Shown here piece by piece: positions 15,407 through 23,710 of a stretch of DNA of 64,000 bases; within the stretch, counting starts at the first letter, position 1, and every line of letters begins with the position of its first letter. The stretch lies in NCBI RefSeq assembly GCF_005924265.1, contig NZ_VCLB01000001.1, positions 1-64,000 of the forward strand. Reading direction: 5' to 3'. The notes under the pieces are model-generated. The model saw only the letters and a list, made by a program, of their open reading frames with translations. It did not search any database and was not told the DNA's origin. The DNA is from Martelella lutilitoris (GTDB lineage: Bacteria > Pseudomonadota > Alphaproteobacteria > Rhizobiales > Rhizobiaceae). The position numbers and the translations under genes are program-made.

Positions 15407-17653
15407 ATGACCGTCCGGAAAAACAGTGCAGGCCGCAAAGCCACATTGTGCGTCGCCATCGGAAGCCTCTTGCTGCTTTCGGGCCAGACGACGACCGAAG
15501 CCGGCGACGTGGCCGATGCGATCCGCGCGCTCGGCGAAAGCGATGTCGTCACCCGCAAGGTCTCGCTGACCGACCTCGGCATCACGGAACCGCTCGCCTT
15601 CTCGGCCAACAGGGTCAACCGCGAAATCTTCATCCCCGTGCCGGCCGGCGTGCCGCTGATCGAGCCGAAACTCTTCTTTGACGGCACCCATCTGAGAGGC
15701 GACGGCGGCAAGACGACCTATATCCTCTCGCTCGACGGCTATGCCGTTGCCGCCCGCTCGCCGGAGGGCGAAAGGGGAAAGACGCAGTTCGACATCGGCG
15801 TTGACGGGTCGGCGCGCGAGGACGGATTCGTGCGCCTCGGCATTGCCTGGCAACCGCTGGTCGGGCAGTTCTACTGCTACGGCACCGGTCCGAACAGCAA
15901 CCGGCTCCTCGTTCATCCCGATACCTATCTGGAATACAGCTACAACGCCGCCGACCTCAAAACCGTCTCCAGCGCATTTGCCGCGTTCAAGCAGACCGTG
16001 ACGCTGCTGGTCGCCGGCAACGTGCTTGACAGCGACAGCTATGACGCGGCCTGGCGGCTGGGCGTGGCGCTGCAAAGAGCGGGCAAGACCCTGCAACTGA
16101 GGGCGCTGCCGGCGCGCGGCGATACGGTCGACGCCTCCGCCATCACCGTGCCCGCGGCGCTTGCAAGCGTCCCGGGCTTTGCCGCCTTCTCCAAGGGCGG
16201 TCTGGTCGAGATCGATGCCCCGGCACAGATCGGCGCGCTTCTCGTTCTCGGCGCAACCGACATGCAGGCGGACATCGCCATTGCCGGGACAAGCCTTTCG
16301 GCGGAAATCGACGCCGCGTTGAAGGCGATCGGTGCGGAACTCTCGTCTGCCGATCCGGATGCGGCAGAGGCATTCAAGGCGCTTGTCGCGGCGCGCGAGA
16401 CATTGTCGCTTCCCGTCGAGGCGGGCTCCTACAGCGTGCGCCTTGTCGGCGGTGAGCCGGTGCTCGCCGTGCAGCCGGACGGAGCCAGGGAGGCCGCCGG
16501 CCTTTTCAGCACGTGGTGGCGACGCACGGCGACCAGCGGCGACATGGTTATCCGCGCGGCGCGGTTGCCAATGGCCGACGGAGACGCGATGGCGCTGCTT
16601 CCGCCGGGGGATTCCGACAGCAATTTCAGCGTCGTCGGCCTCGGCGAATGGTCGACGACAGCCGATCTCGGCGGCGATATTCCGCCCGGCATGGTGCCGT
16701 CGGTCATTCATGTCTTCGTTTCCGCCGCGCCCGGCGCCACCGCAACGCGACCGGTGGCATCGGTCTTCCTCAACGACATGCTTCTCGGCGCCAAACAGCT
16801 TGAGGCCGATGGCATGCCGGAAGCGATTTCCGTTCCCGTTCCCGCCTATACGCTGCTGCCGAGCAATACGATCGTCGTGCGGGTCCAGCGCCAGCCGGCG
16901 CCCGGCGATTGCCAGGAATTGCCGCAGGGCTACCCCGTTTCGATCTCGCCCGACAGCTATGTCGAACTCGCGCCCGCCCCGGAAGCGGTCGATTTCTCGA
17001 GCGTCTCCGCCAGGCTTGCCGGCGACAGTCTCGTCGTCGTCAACAAGAGCTGGCTCGAAGACGCACTTACGACGCTGCCGAACGTGATCGTGCTGGCCGA
17101 TGCCAGCGGCATTGCGCCAGAGCGCGCCGACTTCAGCGTGGCCGACCGCGCCACCTATCCGGAGCCGGACAAGCCTTTCCTCCTCTTCGACGTGGCGGTG
17201 GAGGGCGTGCGCAAGCGCGCGAGCGTCGACGGCAATACCGTTCAGATCACGACCGCGAAGGGCACGACGCTGTTCGATGCTACCGGCCTGTCGGACATCG
17301 CCCTGTTGCAGGCGGAAACCGGCGGAGACGAGCCGGGCCTTACCTATTCGGCGGACGGCGTCGGGCCGCTGATCGAAAAGCCGCTCCGGCTCAGGCATGG
17401 CGATGTCGCCGTCATCGGGTCGGAGGGCGTTCTGGCCGAGGTCCGGACCAGCGGTCGGCCGCTGCCGAGCAATACCGAGCCCGATCGCCTGACCAAAAAG
17501 CCGTTCAGCTTCTCCTGGCGTCTGCTCACCGATACCGATTTCTGGTTCCGCCAGCTACCCGTCCTGATGACGGCGCTCATTCTCGGCGGCTTCGTCCTGC
17601 TCATGCTGCTTGCCCGCCTGGCCAAGCGGCGCAAGCGAGACGGCAAGAGCTGA
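15407..17653 (+). CDS. BcsB-like periplasmic subunit of a polysaccharide synthase
   Basis: 748 residues from the preferred start at 15407 (GGGAGC eight bases upstream; an earlier in-frame ATG at 15377 lacks this). N-terminal signal peptide (CVAIGSLLLLSGQTTTEAG), large beta-rich periplasmic region typical of BcsB (cyclic-di-GMP-binding regulatory protein family of cellulose synthases, a historical name), and one C-terminal membrane helix (VLMTALILGGFVLLMLLA) followed by a basic tail. In cellulose synthase BcsB clamps the inner-membrane catalytic subunit and guides the glucan through the periplasm. Here it is 17 bases upstream of an NfrB-like synthase. E. coli NfrAB loci are not known to me to include this subunit. 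Confidence 0.82.
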   Translation: MTVRKNSAGRKATLCVAIGSLLLLSGQTTTEAGDVADAIRALGESDVVTRKVSLTDLGITEPLAFSANRVNREIFIPVPAGVPLIEPKLFFDGTHLRGDGGKTTYILSLDGYAVAARSPEGERGKTQFDIGVDGSAREDGFVRLGIAWQPLVGQFYCYGTGPNSNRLLVHPDTYLEYSYNAADLKTVSSAFAAFKQTVTLLVAGNVLDSDSYDAAWRLGVALQRAGKTLQLRALPARGDTVDASAITVPAALASVPGFAAFSKGGLVEIDAPAQIGALLVLGATDMQADIAIAGTSLSAEIDAALKAIGAELSSADPDAAEAFKALVAARETLSLPVEAGSYSVRLVGGEPVLAVQPDGAREAAGLFSTWWRRTATSGDMVIRAARLPMADGDAMALLPPGDSDSNFSVVGLGEWSTTADLGGDIPPGMVPSVIHVFVSAAPGATATRPVASVFLNDMLLGAKQLEADGMPEAISVPVPAYTLLPSNTIVVRVQRQPAPGDCQELPQGYPVSISPDSYVELAPAPEAVDFSSVSARLAGDSLVVVNKSWLEDALTTLPNVIVLADASGIAPERADFSVADRATYPEPDKPFLLFDVAVEGVRKRASVDGNTVQITTAKGTTLFDATGLSDIALLQAETGGDEPGLTYSADGVGPLIEKPLRLRHGDVAVIGSEGVLAEVRTSGRPLPSNTEPDRLTKKPFSFSWRLLTDTDFWFRQLPVLMTALILGGFVLLMLLARLAKRRKRDGKS

Positions 17654-17670
17654 CCGGGCCGGGAGGAACC

Positions 17671-19854
17671 ATGGAGCTCTACTGGCCCTATCTGATCGCC
17701 GACTACTACCGGGTGCTGGAATATCTGACGGCCGCCGTCGCCGTCATCATTCTCGTCTCCTGCGTCGACGACCTGTTCATCGACGCCGTCTTCTACCTGC
17801 GCGCCATCAAGCGGCGCCTGACCGTCGAGCGTCGCTACAAGCCGCTGACGCCGGACCAGCTTTCCGGTCGTCCCGAACAGCATATCGCCATCATGGTGCC
17901 GGCATGGCTCGAAAGCGACGTGATCGCGGCGATGATCGAGGGCATGGTCGGCACGCTCGACTACCGCCATTACACGGTCTTTGTCGGCACCTATCGCAAT
18001 GATGCGGCGACCATCAACGAGGTGGAGCGCATGCGGCGGCGCTATCGCCAGCTTGTGCGCGTCGAGGTGCCGCATGACGGGCCAACCTGCAAGGCCGACT
18101 GCCTGAACTGGGTGGTTCAGGCGATCTTTGCCCATGAGGAGCGGCACGGCATTTCCTTCGCCGGCGTCATCCTGCATGACAGCGAGGATGTGCTGCACCC
18201 GCTCGAGCTGCGTTTCTTCAATTATCTCCTGCCGCGCATCGACCTCATCCAGATCCCGGTCAACTCGCTGGAGCGCCACTGGTCCGATCTCGTCGCCGGC
18301 GTCTACATGGATGAATTCGCCGAGTGGCACGGCAAGGATATCGTCGTGCGCGAGGCGCTCTCCGGCATGGTGCCGTCGGCCGGCGTCGGCACCTGTTTTT
18401 CGCGCAAGGCGCTGCTGACGCTTGCGGCCGAAGACAGCAACCAGACCTTCAACACCCAGACGCTGACCGAGGACTACGATATCGGCATGCGGCTTGCCGA
18501 ACACGGCATGCGCTCCATCCTCGCCCGCTTTCCGGTCGACTACCAGGTCAAGCGCAAGACCTGGTTCGGCTTCGGTCCCGAAAAGGACATGACCGTGCGG
18601 ATGGCGCTGTGCGTTCAGGAATATTTTCCCAATACCTTCCGCACCTCATACCGCCAGAAGGCGCGCTGGTCGCTCGGCATCTGCTTTCAGGGCTGGGCCT
18701 ATTTCGGCTGGCACGGTTCGCTCATCGACCGCTATTTCATGCTGCGCGACCGCAAGGGCATGGTCACCACCTTCGTGACCGTTTTCGCCTATGTTCTCGC
18801 GCTTCAATATATCCTGTTCCAGCTCGGCTTCACCTTCGGACTTCTTCCGGGCGGCTATCCGCCGCTCCTTGCCGTCGAAGGCTGGGTCGGGCTTGTCCTG
18901 ATCCTGAACGCCGTGGCCCTCTTCCTGCGCATCTCGCAACGCTTCTATTTCACCGCGCGCACATTCGGCTGGGAACACGGCCTCCTGTCCATCCCGCGCA
19001 TCATCGTCGGCAATTTCGTGAACTTCATGGCGATGGCGCGGGCATGGAACCAGTATCTCAACCACCTCTTCACCGGTAAACGTCTGGTCTGGGACAAGAC
19101 CATGCATGACTTCCCGACCGGCGACGGGCTGGTGGACCGGAAGACGAAACTGGGCGACCTTCTGGTCTCCTGGCACGCCATCAACGCCTCCCAGCTGGAA
19201 ACATCGCTTGCGGCGCAGAAAGCCCGGCGCGTGCCGCTCGGCCGCATTCTGCTGGACGAGGGCTGGCTCGAGGAGGACGTACTGGCGGAAGCCGTCGCCT
19301 TCCAGTCCGGCCTCGACCTGATCACCGTGACGGAAGAGGAACTGGTCGCCGCGCGCGACCGGTTCAGGCCGGATTTCCTGTTTGCCTACCGGGTTCTGCC
19401 GGTGATCGACGAGGAGAGCGACAGGCTGGCGCTCGCCACGTCCTTTCCGCTTGCCGAGGATGCGCTCGCGGCAATCGCCAGACGCCTCGGCTACGAGCCG
19501 CGCTATTTTGTCGTGCGCGACCGGGTGCTTGCCGGGGGCCTGCGCCTGCTTGCAGCGAAAGGCCGCGACAGGGAGCCCTCAAGAGAGGAACGTATCGAGG
19601 CCAATATTCCCCTGCTTGGCGAAATTCTGGTTGAAAACGGCGCGGTCTCCAATGACGCGCTGCAGAAGGCGCTTGTCGACTATCAACCCGAGCGTGACGG
19701 GCTGATCGGTTCCTATCTCGTCGACCGGGACGTCGTCTTCAGGGAGGCAATCGAAAACGCGCTCGAGGAGCAGCGCGCACGCATTGCCCGGGCGCGGGAA
19801 CGACAGGACGCCAGGCCGGACGTGACCGAAAGCGAAGAGGAGGCCCGGTCATGA
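17671..19854 (+). CDS. NfrB-like inner-membrane family 2 glycosyltransferase with C-terminal MshEN domains
   Basis: 727 residues (E. coli NfrB is of similar length). One N-terminal membrane helix, then a processive GT2 domain: aspartates in HDSED (170-173), TED (266-268) and QKARW (329-333, the QxxRW motif). Further membrane helices lie at about 360-450. The C-terminal third has no PilZ domain. Instead KLGDLLVSWHAINASQLETSL (from 493), with LGRILLDEGWLEEDVLAEA after it, and a second copy LLGEILVENGAVSNDALQKAL (from 648), match the MshEN c-di-GMP-binding pattern. The start at 17671 has GGGAGGAA. Donor is probably UDP-ManNAc from the adjacent WecB. Confidence 0.88.
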   Translation: MELYWPYLIADYYRVLEYLTAAVAVIILVSCVDDLFIDAVFYLRAIKRRLTVERRYKPLTPDQLSGRPEQHIAIMVPAWLESDVIAAMIEGMVGTLDYRHYTVFVGTYRNDAATINEVERMRRRYRQLVRVEVPHDGPTCKADCLNWVVQAIFAHEERHGISFAGVILHDSEDVLHPLELRFFNYLLPRIDLIQIPVNSLERHWSDLVAGVYMDEFAEWHGKDIVVREALSGMVPSAGVGTCFSRKALLTLAAEDSNQTFNTQTLTEDYDIGMRLAEHGMRSILARFPVDYQVKRKTWFGFGPEKDMTVRMALCVQEYFPNTFRTSYRQKARWSLGICFQGWAYFGWHGSLIDRYFMLRDRKGMVTTFVTVFAYVLALQYILFQLGFTFGLLPGGYPPLLAVEGWVGLVLILNAVALFLRISQRFYFTARTFGWEHGLLSIPRIIVGNFVNFMAMARAWNQYLNHLFTGKRLVWDKTMHDFPTGDGLVDRKTKLGDLLVSWHAINASQLETSLAAQKARRVPLGRILLDEGWLEEDVLAEAVAFQSGLDLITVTEEELVAARDRFRPDFLFAYRVLPVIDEESDRLALATSFPLAEDALAAIARRLGYEPRYFVVRDRVLAGGLRLLAAKGRDREPSREERIEANIPLLGEILVENGAVSNDALQKALVDYQPERDGLIGSYLVDRDVVFREAIENALEEQRARIARARERQDARPDVTESEEEARS

Positions 19855-22817
19855 AGGCTTTCCGGCCCTTCCCCTTGCTGATTGCCGCGGTCATGATCGT
19901 GCAGTCCGCAGCACCCGTTGCGGCGCAGGAGGCGACAGCAGGCGCCGCCACCGTCAGGATCGAATATCTGCCGCTCTCCGGCCCGCCGCTTCTTCTCTAC
20001 CGCAACGCCAGGCAGGCGCTGGCCGACGGCAATGCCGAACGGGCGATCGCGGACCTGAGGGAAGCGATCCGGCAAAGGCCGGATGCCGGCGAACTCAGAC
20101 TGGCGCTTGTGGAGGCGCTCCTCGCCGCAGGCCGTGACGGCGAAGCGCGGGAAGCGGCACTTCTTGCCGCCACCGATCCGGATGTCGACGCCGAAACCCG
20201 TCGTCAGCTTGCCGCCGAGGCCGCCGCGATCGAAGAGGAACCCGTTGCCGCAACGCCTGACCCTGCCATTGAGGCCTATCAGTCCGCCGACGCTGCCTAC
20301 CGCGCCTATGAGCGCGGGGATTTTAGCGCAGCGGTTGCGCTTGCCGAACGCGCTTTGGAGCGCGCACCCGACAATGGCGACTACCAGAGCCTTTTCGAAA
20401 ATGCAGTGGCCGCGCGCGATGCGGAGATTGCCCGGGAAGCGGCCGAGGAACAGACGGCTGAAGACGCGGCGGCAGCCTCCGAGGCGACAATCGATCCCGA
20501 GCTTGACGACGATGCCATTCGCCTCCTCGCCGAACGGGCCGCCGCCATCCGGGAAGGCCGCGCGCAAGAGGAAGCGGACGAAGACGCCGGCGAGATCGCG
20601 GCGGAGGACGCCCAGGACGCGCCCCTTTCCACCGACGACCCCGCCTACAAGGCCGCCGATACGGCCTATCGCGCCTTCGAGCGCGGCCAGTATGCCCAGG
20701 CCGTTGCCGCCGCCGAAGAGGCTGTCAGGCTGGCGCCCCGGATTGATGACTACCGAACCCTGCTCGACAATGCGAGAACCGCCCTTGCCGAGGAGCGGGC
20801 ACGACAGGCGGCCGCCGCTGAAGAAGCCAAAGCGGCTGAACCCGCACCGCCGGAACCGACCGGCGAACCGGGCCTCGACGCCGAGGCCATCCGCCGCCTT
20901 TCCGCGCGCGCTGCCGGCATCAGGCAGGAGCGGGACGGGCAGACGGAGCCGGCGACGGAAAGCCCTGTCGCGGCGGCGGCGGAAGCGCCTCCTGCCGAAA
21001 CTCTCCCCGCAACCGAGGACCCCGCCTACAAGGCCGCGGATGCCGCCTACCGCGCCTATGAGCAAGGCGAATACCGCAAGGCCGTCATCAATGCCGGAGA
21101 CGCCGTCCGGCTTGCGCCCGACAATGACGACTATCGAGCGCTTCTAGACAATGCCGAAAAGGCCCTGGCGGAGATGAAAGCGAAAACGGCCGCCGCCTCG
21201 CCGGCGGCAAGAGCCGCCGAAAAGGCCTATGCGGCGCTGAGGCGCGATGATCCGCAAGCAGCACTTGGGCCCGCATGGCAGGCCGCGCGCCACGCGCCCG
21301 ACAATCGCTCCTACCAGGTGCTGCTGGTCGATGTCCTCAATCGCAACGGCGACCGGGAGGACGCGCTGCGCGTCGTCGATGCGGCGATTGCCCGCTTCGG
21401 TCCGAACCGCACCCTGCTCAGCCAGCGCGGCGTCATCCGGCAGGCGCTCGGCGACCAGACCGGCGCGCTCGCCGATTTTCAACAGGCGCTCGCTTTGCCG
21501 GGCGAAACTGCGGATGAGACCGATCTACGCCTCAACCTTGCCGCGGCGGCCATGGCGACGGATGCGCCCGAAACCGCCTATCAGGCGCTCATGCCCCTCG
21601 GCGACAGCCCGGATGCCGCCGTCTGGCTGGCGCGGGCAAAAGCGTTGACCGCCATGGAGACCTTCACCGCCGCCGCGACCGCGCTTGAGCAGGCGGAGAG
21701 GCTGGCAAAGGGCGAGAGGCAACAGGCGGATGTCGCCATTGCCGGGCTCGACCTGCTGATGGCCGAAGGCGAAAGCCGGCGCGCCCGCACGGGCCTGCAC
21801 GCCGCCGCCGAGGACGGCGTTCTCGCGCCGATCGGCCCGACGGAAACGGCCTATCTTGCCGCCCGCCTCGGCGACCGCGCGCTTGCCTATGACGCCTTCA
21901 GCGAGGCCTATCAGGCAGGCTCCCTTGACGGCAACCAGCTGATTGATGCGGCCTATGCCGCAAGGCGGGATTACCACAACGAGGATGCGGTCTCCTGGCT
22001 GAAACAGGCGATCGACGAAGTGGATGCCGGCAGGCTCTCCCTGTCGCCGGAAGGGCTTTTCGGCCTCAGGCGCGAGGTCTCGGATATCTCCCGGCGCTGG
22101 GGCGCCAATATCGGTCTGTTTTATGGCAGCACCGGCATTTCCGACGGCTACATCACGCCGCCGGCTTCTGCCGGGCGCAGCATGCAACTCGGCTCGGAAA
22201 TCTTCTGGCGGCCGCCGGTCATCGGCTACCGGGACGGACGCACGGTCGATCTCTTTGTCCGCCAGTTCACCACGGTTTACGATTCGCTCGGCGGCGCGGT
22301 CGGGTTATCGACCATGCAAGGCGCGGCGGGCGTGCGCGTCAAGCCGTTTACCAATCTCAACCTGGCGCTGGAGGCCGCGCGCTATTTCAAGGTCGGGCGC
22401 TACAGCCGCGACGACACGCTGGTGCGGGCCGCCATATCGGACGGGTTCAACACCGACCTGATGCCCGGCTCGGATGCCTGGTGGACGGGCTGGTATTATG
22501 GCGAGGCGGGACGCTATTTCGACAGCGACGAGGATTTTGCCCTGGCGAATGCGAGCCTTGGTCGCAGCTTCTCGCTCAACGACGACGGGACCCTTATCGT
22601 GACGCCCTATATCGGCATCGCGGCCGACTACAACGACACCTATGCGACGGAGTTCGCGCTGGGCGCGGGACCGGGGATCAACCTGCGCTACTGGTTCCGC
22701 CAGACGACGTACGAAGCGCCGATGTCGCATATCGATATCAACGGCCAGTACCGGGCAAGGCTCGGCGGCGATGACAGGGCGCGCGGATGGTTCGCTTCCC
22801 TCAACCTCATGATATGA
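19851..22817 (+). CDS. NfrA-like outer-membrane TPR/beta-barrel polysaccharide exporter
   Basis: 988 residues, essentially the length of E. coli NfrA. Signal peptide ending APVAAQ near residue 25. A TPR-rich periplasmic region contains three long repeats starting at D137, D263 and D390 (period about 126 residues; core DPAYKAADxAYRAxExGxY...AVRLAP). The C-terminal part from about residue 750 has alternating aromatic beta strands ending in an NfrA_C-type segment (INGQYRARLGGDD...). NfrA is the outer-membrane receptor of phage N4 and is thought to be the export pore of the NfrB-made glycan. ATGA overlap with the synthase gene. Ala/Glu-rich linkers between repeats look disordered. Confidence 0.85.
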   Translation: MKAFRPFPLLIAAVMIVQSAAPVAAQEATAGAATVRIEYLPLSGPPLLLYRNARQALADGNAERAIADLREAIRQRPDAGELRLALVEALLAAGRDGEAREAALLAATDPDVDAETRRQLAAEAAAIEEEPVAATPDPAIEAYQSADAAYRAYERGDFSAAVALAERALERAPDNGDYQSLFENAVAARDAEIAREAAEEQTAEDAAAASEATIDPELDDDAIRLLAERAAAIREGRAQEEADEDAGEIAAEDAQDAPLSTDDPAYKAADTAYRAFERGQYAQAVAAAEEAVRLAPRIDDYRTLLDNARTALAEERARQAAAAEEAKAAEPAPPEPTGEPGLDAEAIRRLSARAAGIRQERDGQTEPATESPVAAAAEAPPAETLPATEDPAYKAADAAYRAYEQGEYRKAVINAGDAVRLAPDNDDYRALLDNAEKALAEMKAKTAAASPAARAAEKAYAALRRDDPQAALGPAWQAARHAPDNRSYQVLLVDVLNRNGDREDALRVVDAAIARFGPNRTLLSQRGVIRQALGDQTGALADFQQALALPGETADETDLRLNLAAAAMATDAPETAYQALMPLGDSPDAAVWLARAKALTAMETFTAAATALEQAERLAKGERQQADVAIAGLDLLMAEGESRRARTGLHAAAEDGVLAPIGPTETAYLAARLGDRALAYDAFSEAYQAGSLDGNQLIDAAYAARRDYHNEDAVSWLKQAIDEVDAGRLSLSPEGLFGLRREVSDISRRWGANIGLFYGSTGISDGYITPPASAGRSMQLGSEIFWRPPVIGYRDGRTVDLFVRQFTTVYDSLGGAVGLSTMQGAAGVRVKPFTNLNLALEAARYFKVGRYSRDDTLVRAAISDGFNTDLMPGSDAWWTGWYYGEAGRYFDSDEDFALANASLGRSFSLNDDGTLIVTPYIGIAADYNDTYATEFALGAGPGINLRYWFRQTTYEAPMSHIDINGQYRARLGGDDRARGWFASLNLMI
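20637..21170 (+). repeat. tandem coding repeats in the nfrA-like gene
   Basis: The stretch GACCCCGCCTACAAGGCCGC occurs at 20637 and again at 21018, 381 bases apart, and a diverged third copy starts at 20259. Each unit encodes a TPR pair followed by an Ala/Glu-rich linker. This is domain duplication within the gene, not a mobile repeat. Confidence 0.75.
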
Positions 22818-23695
22818 CCCGCCGCCTGCTCAGGGTCCTGCCGGCCGTGCTCTTGCTGGGCGGCGCCTTTCTTCTGGGGCGCTTCCTCATCCTGTCGCCC
22901 GGCCACCGCGCGGCGCCTGTCGACGGGCCGGTCACCGGCATCGTCTGGCAGGTCGATGACGCGACCGCAAAACCCGAGGGCGAATGGCAGCGCCTCGGCG
23001 CGGACCATCTTCTCATCCAGTGGATCGTTGTCGACGATATCGGTTTTGCCCGCGGCACCGGCGGGAAGGCGCCAACCCAGATGCCCGACTGGCGGCGCAT
23101 TGCCAAAGAACCCTGGGCCCGGCACGTCACCCTCGGCCTTGCCGGCGATTTCGACGAGAAGAAAGCGCGGGCAAATGTGTTGCAGCTGGCAAAGACTTCG
23201 GCCGCCCTTGCAGGCAGGAAACCGCCGCTCGAGATTGAAGGCTATTATTTCCCCGTTGAGGTCGATCCGACCTGGAAGGAAGCGGCAGAGGTGATGCCGA
23301 AGGCGCTTGCCCTTCTGCCGCGCCCGCTCTGGATCAGCGTCTACGACAACAGCAATATCGGCGGCGAGGCCCTTGCCGACTGGCTATCGACCTGGCTGCC
23401 GGCAGATGTCGGCGTCTTCTTCCAGGACGGCGCCGGCGTTACGGCGCGTTCCCCGCAGACGGCGCGCGACTATGCCGACGCGCTTGCCGCAAGCCTCGGC
23501 AAGGATCGCCTGCGCATCATCACCGAAGCCTTCCGCCCTCTGCCCAACGGCGGCTTCCGGCCGGCGACGGTCGAGGAACTCATGCCCCAAATCACCCTCA
23601 TGCAGGGCTATGACCTCTACCTCTTCGACGGCCCGCATTACCTCGACGACAAGCTCGTCGATGCGCTTGTGAAGGCTTTTGACGCGCATGAATGA
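22814..23695 (+). CDS. signal-anchored putative glycoside hydrolase (DUF4434-like TIM barrel)
   Basis: 293 residues, start fixed by ATGA overlap with the nfrA-like stop. N-terminal signal/anchor (LPAVLLLGGAFLLGRFLIL), then alternating beta/alpha segments typical of a TIM barrel: ITGIVWQ, HLLIQWIVVD, VTLGLAGDFDEKKA, EIEGYYFPVEVD, LWISVYDNSNIGGEAL, VGVFFQDGAGV, RIITEAFRP, DLYLFDGPHYLDD. Glutamates in EIEGYYFPVE and ITEAFRP are candidate acid/base and nucleophile. The fold resembles DUF4434 proteins, which are hydrolase-like. As last gene of the operon it may trim or release the exported polymer in the periplasm. Family call is moderate. Confidence 0.65.
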   Translation: MTRRLLRVLPAVLLLGGAFLLGRFLILSPGHRAAPVDGPVTGIVWQVDDATAKPEGEWQRLGADHLLIQWIVVDDIGFARGTGGKAPTQMPDWRRIAKEPWARHVTLGLAGDFDEKKARANVLQLAKTSAALAGRKPPLEIEGYYFPVEVDPTWKEAAEVMPKALALLPRPLWISVYDNSNIGGEALADWLSTWLPADVGVFFQDGAGVTARSPQTARDYADALAASLGKDRLRIITEAFRPLPNGGFRPATVEELMPQITLMQGYDLYLFDGPHYLDDKLVDALVKAFDAHE

Positions 23696-23710
23696 GAGGA
23701 AAGAGGCCCG

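Noticed and set aside
14915-17398. 827-codon open frame on minus opposite the BcsB-like gene
   Set aside because: Arg/Gly/His-rich shadow of the plus-strand coding sequence; no ribosome site, no family resemblance, and it crosses wecB and BcsB-like genes that have clear family motifs.
20637-21170. Regularly spaced repeats considered as a CRISPR-like or mobile repeat
   Set aside because: Spacing of about 380 bases, in-frame and coding for TPR units; it is a protein repeat.
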